Assembly: GCA_041170585.1 (NCBI GenBank)
Contig: JBEDNN010000054.1
Coordinates: forward strand, 1-41,637
Length of the DNA: 41,637 nucleotides
Origin: JBDLSY01 sp041170585
Lineage (GTDB): Bacteria; Pseudomonadota; Gammaproteobacteria; Burkholderiales; Burkholderiaceae_C
Direction of reading: 5' to 3'
Below are positions 24,990 through 33,984 of this stretch, one piece after another. How positions within the stretch are numbered: position 1 is the first letter of the stretch; the number at the start of each line of letters is the position of its first letter. A program made the position numbers and the translations under genes. The notes beneath the pieces are model-generated. The model saw nothing but the letters and a program-made list of their open reading frames with translations, was not told where the DNA came from and did no database searches.

Positions 24990-26648
24990 ATGCAATACGT
25001 TTACAGCATGAACCGCGTCGGCAAAATGGTGCCGCCAAAACGATATATTCTTAAAGACGTTTCTTTAAGTTTTTTCCCAGGAGCTAAAATTGGTGTACTG
25101 GGCTTAAATGGATCAGGTAAATCCAGTTTGTTAAAAATAATGGCGGGTGTTGATAAAGACATTGAAGGCGAAGCCATTGCTATGCCTGGTATTAAAGTGG
25201 GTTATTTACCACAAGAACCCGAACTTGACCCAAAGCACACTGTCCGAGAATCCATTGAAAGTGCATTGAGTGATGTTAAAAATGCCCAAGCGCGGCTTGA
25301 CGAAGTATATGCGGCTTATGCAGAAGAAGATGCCGATTTTGATGCATTGGCTGCCGAACAAGCTCAACTTGAAGCGATTATTGCTACCAGTGCAGGCGCT
25401 GATGACCATCAGTTAGAAATGGCAGCAGACGCTTTGCGTTTACCGCCTTGGGACGCTGTTATCGGTGTATTGTCTGGTGGTGAAAAGCGTCGTGTTGCCT
25501 TGTGTCGCTTATTGTTGTCTAAGCCTGATATGTTGTTGCTTGATGAACCCACCAATCACTTAGATGCTGAATCGGTTGATTGGTTAGAGCAGTTTTTACA
25601 ACGTTATCCAGGAACGGTGGTTGCAGTGACGCATGACCGTTATTTTTTAGACAATGCCGCTGAATGGATTTTAGAAATGGACCGTGGTAGCGGTATTCCT
25701 TGGAAGGGCAATTATACGGATTGGTTAGACCAAAAAACGACTCGTTTAGCTGGTGAAAAGAAAAGCGAAGATGCACGGACTAAAGCTTTGAAAAAAGAAT
25801 TGGAGTGGGTGCGTCAAAATCCAAAAGGCCGCCAAGCAAAAAGTAAAGCCCGTATCGCCCGTTTTGAAGAACTATCAAGCCATGAATATCAAGAGCGTAA
25901 TGAAACTATGGAAATTTTTATTCCTGTTGCTGAACGTTTAGGGCATGAAGTCATTGAATTTAATGGGGTATCAAAATCTTTTGGCGACCGTGTATTAATT
26001 GATAATTTAAGTTTTGTGATTCCAGCGGGGGCGATTGTTGGGATTATCGGCCCTAATGGTGCAGGTAAATCCACTTTGTTTAAAATGATTCAAGGCAAAG
26101 AGCAACCTGATTCTGGTTCAATTAAATTTGGGCAAACAGTCAAAATAGCCGCCGTTGATCAAAGCCGTGAAGATTTAAGTGCAACGGCAACTGTTTGGGA
26201 AGAAATTTCTGGAGGTTCAGACATTGTTAATATTGGTCAATTTGAAATGCCGAGTCGGGCTTATATTGGACGCTTCAACTTTAAAGGCAATGACCAGCAA
26301 AAACTGGTAGGGACTTTGTCGGGCGGAGAGCGTGGACGCTTACATTTAGCCAAAACTTTATTGGAAGGTGGCAATGTACTGTTATTAGATGAACCTTCAA
26401 ACGACTTAGATGTGGAAACCTTACGTTCATTAGAGGACGCTTTATTAGAATTTGCAGGCAGTGTGATGTGTATTAGCCATGACCGTTGGTTTTTAGACCG
26501 TATTGCTACGCATATTTTGTCTTGTGAAGGTGATTCACATTGGCACTTTTTTGATGGCAATTATCAAGAATATGAAGCCGATAAGAAAAAACGCTTGGGC
26601 GAAGAAGGAGCTAAACCGAAGCGGGTGCGTTATAAACCTGTGGCATAA
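24990..26648 (+). CDS. ettA: energy-dependent translational throttle protein, ABC-F
   Basis: A soluble ABC-F ATPase that binds the ribosomal E site and gates elongation according to ATP/ADP. The 552-residue protein starts YVYSMNRVGKMVPPKRYILKDVSL as EttA does. Two ATPase cassettes are present: first Walker A GLNGSGKS, signature LSGGEKRR and DEPTNHLD; second Walker A GPNGAGKS, signature LSGGERGR and DEPSNDLD. The linker between them has the KKELEWVRQNPKGRQAKSKAR pattern. The second D-loop region carries Ser for Thr, as is common. The gene stands alone. Confidence 0.96.
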   Translation: MQYVYSMNRVGKMVPPKRYILKDVSLSFFPGAKIGVLGLNGSGKSSLLKIMAGVDKDIEGEAIAMPGIKVGYLPQEPELDPKHTVRESIESALSDVKNAQARLDEVYAAYAEEDADFDALAAEQAQLEAIIATSAGADDHQLEMAADALRLPPWDAVIGVLSGGEKRRVALCRLLLSKPDMLLLDEPTNHLDAESVDWLEQFLQRYPGTVVAVTHDRYFLDNAAEWILEMDRGSGIPWKGNYTDWLDQKTTRLAGEKKSEDARTKALKKELEWVRQNPKGRQAKSKARIARFEELSSHEYQERNETMEIFIPVAERLGHEVIEFNGVSKSFGDRVLIDNLSFVIPAGAIVGIIGPNGAGKSTLFKMIQGKEQPDSGSIKFGQTVKIAAVDQSREDLSATATVWEEISGGSDIVNIGQFEMPSRAYIGRFNFKGNDQQKLVGTLSGGERGRLHLAKTLLEGGNVLLLDEPSNDLDVETLRSLEDALLEFAGSVMCISHDRWFLDRIATHILSCEGDSHWHFFDGNYQEYEADKKKRLGEEGAKPKRVRYKPVA

Positions 26649-26890
26649 TAGAAATATTTTACTGCCAATAGATATCAGTCAAAAATGTAGTGGTTAATTC
26701 TTGTGGTTGCTTATTAGAATTTGGGTAACTGCAAGGTTTATCCCTACGCTATTTGAACAATAAAATTATGAAAAGTACAACCTATTAAATTAATTTAATG
26801 TCCCAAAGTTTATAGGGTTTTATTCACGGATTATGGGTTTAAAAGCAGGCTTACAACAATGCCAATTAAAGTAATTTAACATTCATATTT
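26649..26890. other. intergenic region, no gene
   Basis: A 242-base gap with no ORF, terminator hairpin or repeat that I can support. It must contain the promoter of the exported fusion protein downstream. Confidence 0.35.
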
Positions 26891-28591
26891 ATGCCTTATT
26901 TTATTCGCAAACTACTCGCTTTAATTTTATTGTTGATAAGCCTATCAGCAAACGCTTATACCGATGGTCGTTACGTAATCCACACAGAGGGTTCTATGGT
27001 TTTAGACAAAACCACCAACTTGGTATGGCAACGGTGCAGTGTAGGGCAAACGTGGAATGGCAATACGTGTATAGGCAAAGCTAAAACATTTACATTTGAC
27101 CAAGTCCAACAATTAAGCCAAGACGGTTGGCGTGTGCCGACCATACGTGAATTGCAAAGTTTGCGTTATTGCAGTACAGGGCTTGCAAAAGACATGATAG
27201 ACCTGGAAGATGGTGGCAAACAGGTAGCAGGGTACTGCAATGATAACGCAAGCACACCCACGATTAACACGGGAGTGTTTCCCAATACGACAAACTATTA
27301 TTGGTATTGGAGTTCTTCCCTTTTTATGGATAGTTCATATTATGCTTGGCTTATCAATTTCAGTGATGGCAGCGTCTTCGAAAGCGGCAGCCTCCGTCCT
27401 AATAATCATTATGTGCGTTTGGTGCGTGCCAGTCAGTCCTTGGGCGACGCAGTCGCTTTGGGCTTTGATACGCCAAAAACAGAGGTCATTAATAGTGTAG
27501 ATATTGACCCAAAAATAAGCAAGGCAGTTGAAGCACCAGTTGCAAAAGACAATGGAAATATACTAAATGTATCGGCTATCTCTACTTTAATTAAAGCAGG
27601 GACAAGCAACAATGAATTGCGTGACGAATGGGCGGTTAGTATTAGTAATGCTTTAAAAGCAATTAAATTAAAGCCAACACAAGACAATGTGTGTGCTGTT
27701 ATTTCAATTATTGCACAAGAAAGTACGTTTCAAATCAGACCACAAGTGCCTAATATAGGTGATATTTTACTCAACAATATTGAGTCTTTAAAAAATAAAG
27801 GTTTTCTTTGGAAAGTGGGTATCAACGTAAGATTAAATCAAGAGAGAAAAGAAGGGGTTACTTTTTTGAATGATATTAAAAACTTAACATCAGAATATGA
27901 CCTTGAAGAATGGTATAAAGATTTTACAAAACATAATATGACAGAACCTATTTTAAATAAAATGGGAAAAAGTGTAGATGATGTTGTAGCGACAGCGGGT
28001 TCAATGCAAGTATCAATTTCGTATGCAAAAAAGTTTTTAGATACACAGAGATTGAATGTAGGTGATATTAGAAGATACCTTAATACCCGTGATGGTGGGG
28101 TGTTAGTTGGAACTGCGCATTTATTAGATTATGATAAAGATTATTCTAATTGGGTGTATGTGTTTGCCGATTATAACGCAGGAAGATATGCCAGTAGAAA
28201 TGCTGGTTTTCAAAAAATGGTCAGTAGCTTGTCTAAGATAGAACTTGATTTTGATGGTGATATTTTGATTTATAAGGGCAAGAAACATGCAACAAAGTCT
28301 AAAACATTTTATGCGATTATAAAATTGCTTAAAGATAGGGGTGAAATTGCTGATGAAGAGCATATTTTTAAAGGACTCTTATCTGAAAAAGAAAGTCATT
28401 TTATAAACGAAGATGTTTATAAAATAGTCAGCAAAATTCATCAAAATAAATATGGTTATACAATAAAAGAAGAAATACCAAAAATAGCTTTAAAAAGTCA
28501 AAAGTTTAAACGTGCATTAAGCACAGAATGGTTTGCAAAACGGGTTTATGATAGATTCAAAAAATGTATGAATGTAAATATTAATTCCTAG
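26891..28591 (+). CDS. exported DUF1566-DUF1615 fusion, lectin-fold plus lysozyme-like domain
   Basis: The 566-residue protein has a signal peptide (KLLALILLLISLSANA-YT, cleavage near 22). A DUF1566 (Lcl C-terminal) domain covers about 24-181: TNLVWQRCS, DGWRVPTIRELQSL, WSSS at 140-143 and YVRLVRA. After a linker comes a DUF1615-like region (about 235-470): SIIAQESTFQIRP with candidate catalytic E277, AGSMQVSISYA near 370 and FADYNAGRYASRNAGFQ near 425, a lytic-transglycosylase-like pattern. A final 100 residues are not recognised. The C-terminal half is AT-richer with longer A-runs, which may indicate a different origin. An exported peptidoglycan-cleaving enzyme with a binding domain is inferred. 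Confidence 0.75.
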   Translation: MPYFIRKLLALILLLISLSANAYTDGRYVIHTEGSMVLDKTTNLVWQRCSVGQTWNGNTCIGKAKTFTFDQVQQLSQDGWRVPTIRELQSLRYCSTGLAKDMIDLEDGGKQVAGYCNDNASTPTINTGVFPNTTNYYWYWSSSLFMDSSYYAWLINFSDGSVFESGSLRPNNHYVRLVRASQSLGDAVALGFDTPKTEVINSVDIDPKISKAVEAPVAKDNGNILNVSAISTLIKAGTSNNELRDEWAVSISNALKAIKLKPTQDNVCAVISIIAQESTFQIRPQVPNIGDILLNNIESLKNKGFLWKVGINVRLNQERKEGVTFLNDIKNLTSEYDLEEWYKDFTKHNMTEPILNKMGKSVDDVVATAGSMQVSISYAKKFLDTQRLNVGDIRRYLNTRDGGVLVGTAHLLDYDKDYSNWVYVFADYNAGRYASRNAGFQKMVSSLSKIELDFDGDILIYKGKKHATKSKTFYAIIKLLKDRGEIADEEHIFKGLLSEKESHFINEDVYKIVSKIHQNKYGYTIKEEIPKIALKSQKFKRALSTEWFAKRVYDRFKKCMNVNINS

Positions 28592-28608
28592 TATTTTTAA
28601 GGTGATTT

Positions 28609-29247
28609 TTATTTACGTATATTGTCTTTACTGGGTTGTGAATATTCTAAAGTAGGTAAATGCCATCCAAAATAAGTCACAATTAAGCGGGTAAAAATGA
28701 TGGTTAGTAAAGCAGTTACATGAATAACATCATTGTCTACATTCATTTTTTTAAGGATAAAAAATACCACGCCGCCTAAAATACAAGACGTAGCATAAAT
28801 TTCTTTTCTAAAAATAATAGGAATTTCTGTGCATAGTACATCACGAATAACGCCTCCAAAACACCCTGTGATTGTGCCTAATGCAATACAAATTAAAGGG
28901 CTTAAATGAATAGCAAGCCCTTTTTCTAAGCCAATTAATGTGAACACACCTAAGCCAACTGTGTCAAATATAAATAAAGCCAGTCGTAATCGTTCTTGTT
29001 TTTTATAAAACAATATAGCTGCGATATATGCAATACCAATTAAATACACTGAATCTAGTTGAGTCATCCAACCCACTGGTGTCCGTCCAATCAATATATC
29101 ACATAAAGTACCCCCGCCTAAAGCGGTAACAAAAGCAATAATTAACACGCCAAAGGCATCCATTTTTTTGTCAATGGCTGTTAAAGCCCCTGAAACTGCA
29201 AAAGCAACTGTACCAATCATATTAATTAAATCAAATAACTCAATCAT
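28609..29247 (-). CDS. TRIC-type (UPF0126) cation channel membrane protein
   Basis: The 212-residue inner-membrane protein holds two repeats of three helices with a seventh helix, as in trimeric intracellular cation channels. Glycine motifs ALGGGTLCDILIGR (about 43-56) and CFGGVIRDVLCTE (about 130-142) match the family, including the polar residues after each GG. ATG 29247 has AAAAGG seven bases upstream; an in-frame GTG two codons earlier would overlap that site, so I reject it. A 7-bp tandem repeat lies just upstream. The E. coli relatives are YicG and YadS. Confidence 0.9.
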   Translation of the reverse strand: MIELFDLINMIGTVAFAVSGALTAIDKKMDAFGVLIIAFVTALGGGTLCDILIGRTPVGWMTQLDSVYLIGIAYIAAILFYKKQERLRLALFIFDTVGLGVFTLIGLEKGLAIHLSPLICIALGTITGCFGGVIRDVLCTEIPIIFRKEIYATSCILGGVVFFILKKMNVDNDVIHVTALLTIIFTRLIVTYFGWHLPTLEYSQPSKDNIRK

Positions 29248-29266
29248 AGACACCTTTTATTCATTA

Positions 29267-29315
29267 TTATTATTTATTATTTATTATTTATTGTTTATTG
29301 TTTATTATTTATTGT
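29267..29315. repeat. 7-bp tandem repeat upstream of the TRIC gene
   Basis: Seven units of TTATTAT or TTATTGT end 20 bases before the TRIC start codon on the minus strand. The array lies where the core promoter or leader should be. Confidence 0.85.
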
Positions 29316-29389
29316 TTATTTATTTTTCCAAAGCTATTCAAAGCTATTTGAACGTTGTTTAAAGAGAATTGTATAGTACATTTATGAGA

Positions 29390-29791
29390 CTAATATTCAG
29401 TCATTTTTAAGCAAGTCCCACGTTGCAAGCTATTTTTTTGACTATCTGTTGGTTCAAACCAGTTGACTAATAATTCAAATAATTGCTCTGCTTTTTTTGA
29501 ATTATCGGCACTAAAATTGCACACATATACATCTAATGTTACTCCCAATAACTCTGGCCACGTATGAATACATATATGTGATTCTGCCAATAAAACTGTG
29601 AGTGTAACACCGCCATTCGCTGTATTTGCCAGCTCTGTATTAGGATTAGCAAATATATGTGATTGGTGTGCAACTGCATGCAAACCAGACCACTGGACTT
29701 GCTCTAAAACAAATGCCATGAGTGCTTCATGCATAATCAATCGTTGTAAGTTGCAACCCGTTAAATCAGCGGTATAGTGTGAACCATTCAT
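29390..29791 (-). CDS. speD: S-adenosylmethionine decarboxylase proenzyme
   Basis: Decarboxylates S-adenosylmethionine to supply aminopropyl groups for spermidine. The 133-residue protein is the short prokaryotic class 1B type. The self-cleavage site is between E70 and S71 in LLAESHICIHTWPE, giving the pyruvoyl cofactor; H76 and C91 (DVYVCNF) are the expected catalytic residues. No spermidine synthase gene (speE) is adjacent, unlike in many genomes. The start codon is only seven bases from a 12-bp tandem repeat, and no Shine-Dalgarno is visible. Confidence 0.94.
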   Translation of the reverse strand: MNGSHYTADLTGCNLQRLIMHEALMAFVLEQVQWSGLHAVAHQSHIFANPNTELANTANGGVTLTVLLAESHICIHTWPELLGVTLDVYVCNFSADNSKKAEQLFELLVNWFEPTDSQKNSLQRGTCLKMTEY

Positions 29792-29798
29792 TGTTTTA

Positions 29799-29846
29799 TC
29801 GTTTTATTTATCGTTTTATTTATCGTTTTATTTATCGTTTTATTTA
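29799..29846. repeat. 12-bp tandem repeat in the speD/DUF599 divergent region
   Basis: Four perfect units of TCGTTTTATTTA. The array begins eight bases upstream of the speD start codon and fills nearly half of the space between two divergent genes. Confidence 0.92.
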
Positions 29847-29903
29847 GCATGTATAGTTTAAAAACTATAATTTTAAGCATCATCACATTATCTACATTGT
29901 TTA

Positions 29904-30293
29904 ATGAACACAATACAACTAATACATTGGTTAAATTTTACCCGTTCACATACTGGCGGCGATATTTTAGTGATACAAACTTTTCGCAACGCAATTATGT
30001 CTGCAAGTGTTTTAGCATCAACAACTTTAGTTGCGTTTATGGGTGTGTTAGCCGTTGCATCAAAATTACACCAGCCAGAAGCGTTAATTTTAAGTTTGAT
30101 TTTAGCGACCAGTGCAAGTACCTCATTATTAAGTATAGTTACATTCGCTCGTTTAGGATTTACAACACACAATGATGCAATAGCATTGCAAAAAATTGCC
30201 CAACAATTATTATTAGGTTTACGCTTAATCCAAATAAGTGCCTTATTTTTAGTCAGTGCCTTAATATTAGCTGCACTTTTAATTACTAGGTAA
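29904..30293 (+). CDS. DUF599-like small membrane protein
   Basis: The 129-residue protein has a short amphipathic N-terminus, then IQTFRNAIMSASVLASTTLVAF, close to the DUF599 consensus of RN-I-M followed by AST. Hydrophobic segments lie at about 31-50, 57-75 and 105-127. Many DUF599 proteins are longer, so this may be a compact form. No function is known. Divergent from speD; an R2 remnant separates it from gltD. Confidence 0.65.
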   Translation: MNTIQLIHWLNFTRSHTGGDILVIQTFRNAIMSASVLASTTLVAFMGVLAVASKLHQPEALILSLILATSASTSLLSIVTFARLGFTTHNDAIALQKIAQQLLLGLRLIQISALFLVSALILAALLITR

Positions 30294-30370
30294 GCGTTGT
30301 AATATTATTTTTGATACAAAAAAATTAAAAATCTTTAATAAATCTTTAATAACAATTTAATTATAAAATC

Positions 30371-30445
30371 GGCATTGCTACTTTAATATGGTTAAATCAT
30401 ATATTTATAATATTTTCTTAGCAAAAATAAGGCTTATTTTAGATA
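30371..30445 (-). mobile_element. R2 element copy 4, truncated, in the gltD leader
   Basis: In reverse orientation this matches R2 from its right end: GGCATTGCTACTTTAATATGG, then a TTTTCTTAGCAAAA block and TTTTAGATAAAAAA. The other terminal repeat is missing. The remnant ends about 20 bases before the gltD ATG, just ahead of its ribosome-binding site AAAGG (30452-30456). No target duplication remains. Confidence 0.7.
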
Positions 30446-30465
30446 AAAAATAAAGGCTAAACATC

Positions 30466-31932
30466 ATGGGAAAAACAACTGGCTTTATAGAATTTGAGCG
30501 GATTAATATTGATTATGAAGCCCCTGAACAGCGTTTAAAGCACTACAAAGAATTTACTATTCAATTAAATGACAAGGAACTGAATCAACAAGCTGCCCGT
30601 TGTATGGATTGTGGTATTCCATTTTGTAACAATGCTTGCCCTGTAAATAATATTATTCCCGACTGGAATGATTTGGTTTACAACAACGCTTGGGAACAGG
30701 CACTGACGGTATTGCACAGCACAAATAATTTTCCCGAATTTACTGGACGCATCTGCCCTGCCCCTTGCGAAGCCGCGTGTACTTTAAATATTGACAACGC
30801 CCCAGTCGGCATCAAATCTATTGAGCAAGCCATTATTGATAAAGGCTGGGAAAATGGTTGGGTTAAGCCCTATATCGCCACTAAAAAAACAGATAAAAAG
30901 ATAGCGATTATAGGCAGTGGCCCTTCAGGTTTAGCGTGTGCGCAACAATTAGCACGGGCTGGACACAGTGTTACTGTGTTTGAAAAAAACGACCGCATAG
31001 GTGGACTGCTACGGTATGGTATCCCCGATTTTAAAATGGAAAAACACCTGATTGACCGCCGTGTTACACAACTACAAGCTGAAGGCGTGAGCTTCAAATT
31101 GTCTACATTGATTGCTGATTCCTCAATTGACTCAAACGTGGCAAATTCAACACAATATATGATAAGCCCTGCCCAATTACAAGCAGAATTTGATGTCATT
31201 GTATTGGCGGGCGGTGCAGAACAACCGCGTGATTTACCCGTTATTGGACGCGAATTAGCAGGTATCCATTTTGCAATGGAATTTTTACCGCAACAAAACC
31301 GTGTCAATGCGGGTGATAATTTAGCCAAACAAATAAAAGCTACAGGTAAAAATGTAGTCGTTATTGGTGGCGGTGATACAGGCAGTGATTGTGTCGGCAC
31401 AAGCAACCGTCAGGGGGCTGCCAGTGTAGTACAAATTGAAATGATGCCAAAACCCCCAGAACAAGAAAATAAAGGGGCAGTATGGCCTTATTGGCCTTAT
31501 AAACTAAGAACCTCTAGCAGCCATGAAGAAGGGTGTGAGCGTGAATTTGCCATCACGACTAAACGTTTTGAAGGTGGTATTGGTCAAGAAAGTGGTATTG
31601 TCAAAGCCATTATTTGTGCTAAATTAGAATGGGTTAATGGCACAATGCAAGAAGTCAAAGACAGTGAGTTTACAATACCCGCTGATTTAGTATTGTTTGC
31701 TATGGGGTTTGTTTCACCGACACAAGCCCTATTAAATGCGTTTAATGTGGCTAAAGATGAACGCGGCAATGCCAAAACAAGCACTGAACATCAGGCTTAT
31801 TTAACCAGCACTCCAAACGTATTTGCGTGTGGTGATATGCGCCGAGGACAAAGCTTAGTGGTATGGGCTATTCAAGAAGGGCGTCAGTGCGCCAGTGCTA
31901 TTAATACTTATTTAACACCCGCCATTGCCTAA
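30466..31932 (+). CDS. gltD: glutamate synthase, small subunit (NADPH, Fe-S, FAD)
   Basis: Passes electrons from NADPH through FAD and Fe-S clusters to the GltB large subunit, which makes glutamate from glutamine and 2-oxoglutarate. The 488-residue length is typical. The N-terminal Fe-S domain has RCMDCGIPFCNNACPV and CPAPCEAACTL. FAD binding is at IGSGPSGLACAQQLARAG, and NADPH binding at VVIGGGDTGSDCVG. ATPTQ-like FVSPTQALL and ACGDMRRGQSLVVWAI close the FAD site. AAAGG at 30452-30456 precedes the ATG. No gltB lies in the window. It ends directly against the convergent phosphatase gene. Confidence 0.94.
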   Translation: MGKTTGFIEFERINIDYEAPEQRLKHYKEFTIQLNDKELNQQAARCMDCGIPFCNNACPVNNIIPDWNDLVYNNAWEQALTVLHSTNNFPEFTGRICPAPCEAACTLNIDNAPVGIKSIEQAIIDKGWENGWVKPYIATKKTDKKIAIIGSGPSGLACAQQLARAGHSVTVFEKNDRIGGLLRYGIPDFKMEKHLIDRRVTQLQAEGVSFKLSTLIADSSIDSNVANSTQYMISPAQLQAEFDVIVLAGGAEQPRDLPVIGRELAGIHFAMEFLPQQNRVNAGDNLAKQIKATGKNVVVIGGGDTGSDCVGTSNRQGAASVVQIEMMPKPPEQENKGAVWPYWPYKLRTSSSHEEGCEREFAITTKRFEGGIGQESGIVKAIICAKLEWVNGTMQEVKDSEFTIPADLVLFAMGFVSPTQALLNAFNVAKDERGNAKTSTEHQAYLTSTPNVFACGDMRRGQSLVVWAIQEGRQCASAINTYLTPAIA

Positions 31933-32631
31933 TTATGGTTGATAAACCTCTGGGTCAAAGCAGCCTATTCTAGAACAAGACAGCACTGTGTTTGGTTTAA
32001 TATTACGCATATTTAGCACAATATTTTGCTCCATTTTGGCACGTTTTTTAGGTGTTAAAGTGCGTAAGTACTCTATATTTTGATTCGACCATAAGCCACC
32101 GTAACTTAACATATCATCAATCGCTTGTTCAATTGGCATACCATTAAAAATATGCAAAGCAGCTATCATCACACCTGTACGGTTTTGTCCCGAACGACAA
32201 TGTACAAAAATAGGCAATGGTGCCGTGCGTGTTATAGTTATGAAATCTTCAACGCGGCGGTCAATACTTTTTTTAGGGGTCAGCACTAAAGGTTCCCAAT
32301 CGGGTAATGTGTAATAATTGAGTGTGTATTCGACATTTAAATTAGGACGGGCAGCCGTAAAAGTACCTTTATCATCATGCAGTAACTCTAAATTAATGAC
32401 TGTTTTTACATCTTTTTCTAATAGCTGTGCAGCCGAAGCCATATCAGGCTTACCGCCACGCCATAGTGTATTGGGTATTACTTCGCAGCTATTTTTTATA
32501 CCATAAATAAAAGGCTTGTCACATTTAGCATAGGCTATTTGTGGTGTAATCATTATGCTTAAAACGAGTATAAAACATCGTAAAACTACGCGGTAACTAT
32601 TATAATTAATAACTAAAAGCGATAGTTTCAT
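31933..32631 (-). CDS. exported tyrosine/dual-specificity phosphatase
   Basis: The 232-residue protein has a signal peptide (VVLRCFILVLSIMITPQIAYA-KC, cleavage near 35) and then a dual-specificity phosphatase fold. The active-site loop is HCRSGQNRTG with nucleophilic Cys, preceded by NLRGG-like NTLWRGGKPD and a candidate general-acid segment around YYTLPDWEPL. The exported location suggests a periplasmic phosphatase of unknown substrate. The longer reading from a TTG at 32664 is rejected in favour of the ATG. It converges with gltD with no gap. Confidence 0.82.
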   Translation of the reverse strand: MKLSLLVINYNSYRVVLRCFILVLSIMITPQIAYAKCDKPFIYGIKNSCEVIPNTLWRGGKPDMASAAQLLEKDVKTVINLELLHDDKGTFTAARPNLNVEYTLNYYTLPDWEPLVLTPKKSIDRRVEDFITITRTAPLPIFVHCRSGQNRTGVMIAALHIFNGMPIEQAIDDMLSYGGLWSNQNIEYLRTLTPKKRAKMEQNIVLNMRNIKPNTVLSCSRIGCFDPEVYQP

Positions 32632-32663
32632 AATAATTTTATGACAGTTATATATTAAAGACA

Positions 32664-32715
32664 ATACAAATAATACAAATAATACAAATATTATAAATAT
32701 TATAAATAATACAGA
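32664..32715. repeat. AATACAAAT-type tandem repeat
   Basis: Three units of AATACAAAT pass into ATTATAAAT units in the gap between proB (downstream of its stop) and the phosphatase start. No gene is present. Confidence 0.75.
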
Positions 32716-32746
32716 TAATATAAATAAAAATTTAAGCCACTAAACT

Positions 32747-33886
32747 CTAAATATTCATCATATTATCACGGTGTATCACTTCAGGTTCAGCAACATACCC
32801 CAATATAGTCGCAATATCACTACTGGTTTTGCGCATAATTAAACGGACTTCAGCTGCACTGTAATTGACAATACCTCTAGCAATTGCAACACCTAATTCA
32901 TTAACACAAGCAACGACTTCGCCACGAGAAAAGTCGCCTTCAACTCTGATAATACCAATGGGCAGTAGGCTTTTTCTGTCTACCGTTAAAGCCTGACAAG
33001 CCCCAGTGTCTAATATAACACTGCCACGTAGTTGTAAATGATCGGCTAACCATTGTTTGCGTGCAGATAAAATGTCGCCGACTGCTTCCAAATGAGTCCC
33101 TAGTTTTTCACCTGCGGCTAAACGCGGCAATATATTGGGCTCACGCCCACTGGCAATAATAGTATGTGCACCCGAATAAGCAGCACGCTTTGCCGCTAAA
33201 ATTTTAGTAATCATACCGCCTTTACCAAGGTTACTGCCTGCACCACCAGCCATATTTTCTAAAGAAATATCACCTGCTGTTGCATGTTGAATCAAAGTAA
33301 CATTTGGGTTTTTACGTGGATCACTGCTATATAAACCAGATTGATCGGTCAAAATAACCAATACATCAGCATCAATTAAATTGGCGACTAAAGCCCCTAA
33401 AGTGTCATTGTCACCTACTTTAATTTCATCTGTCACTACCGTATCATTTTCATTAATAATCGGTACAACGCCTAACTCTAATAATTTTAATAAAGTTGAT
33501 CTGGCATTTAAATACCGTTCACGGTCAGCTAAATCAGCATGTGTTAATAAAATTTGTGCAGTCGCAATGCCTTGTTTAGCAAAAATAGTTTCATAAGCAT
33601 GGACTAAACCAACCTGCCCCACTGCTGCTGCGGCTTGTAATTCAGCAATGTGTGTGGGGCGTTTAAGCCAGCCTAAGCGTTGCATACCCTGTGCGATTGC
33701 ACCCGACGAGACTAAAATAACTTGCTTATTTTGTTGCCGTAATGCTGTTATTTGTATCGCCCAATTTTCTAGGGCAGCATAATCTAAACCTTGTCCATCA
33801 TTGGTTACAAGGCTAGAACCCACTTTAACGATGATGCGTTGAGCATTTGTTAATAGTGAAAGTGTATTGGTTATTAAATGAGTCAT
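32747..33886 (-). CDS. proB: glutamate 5-kinase
   Basis: Phosphorylates glutamate for proline synthesis; feedback-inhibited by proline in the family. The 379-residue protein has the amino-acid-kinase domain (about 1-260: IIVKVGSSLVTN, VSSGAIAQG, PIINENDTV, GDNDTLGALVANL, GAGSNLGKGGM) and a C-terminal PUA domain (about 280-360). It lies 98 bases after obgE, the usual order in gamma- and betaproteobacteria. proA is not in the window. Confidence 0.95.
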   Translation of the reverse strand: MTHLITNTLSLLTNAQRIIVKVGSSLVTNDGQGLDYAALENWAIQITALRQQNKQVILVSSGAIAQGMQRLGWLKRPTHIAELQAAAAVGQVGLVHAYETIFAKQGIATAQILLTHADLADRERYLNARSTLLKLLELGVVPIINENDTVVTDEIKVGDNDTLGALVANLIDADVLVILTDQSGLYSSDPRKNPNVTLIQHATAGDISLENMAGGAGSNLGKGGMITKILAAKRAAYSGAHTIIASGREPNILPRLAAGEKLGTHLEAVGDILSARKQWLADHLQLRGSVILDTGACQALTVDRKSLLPIGIIRVEGDFSRGEVVACVNELGVAIARGIVNYSAAEVRLIMRKTSSDIATILGYVAEPEVIHRDNMMNI

Positions 33887-33984
33887 TAAAGGAGTATATT
33901 TATAAATGTATTAGTCAATAAATAATAAATAATAAATAAACAGCTAGGCAAATAAGCAAATAAATACGTAGATATTATTTAATA

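Noticed and set aside
29849..30175. 108-residue ORF overlapping the DUF599-like gene
   Set aside because: It is an alternative frame of the same DNA, with no domain pattern; the ATG at 29904 frame gives a coherent membrane protein.
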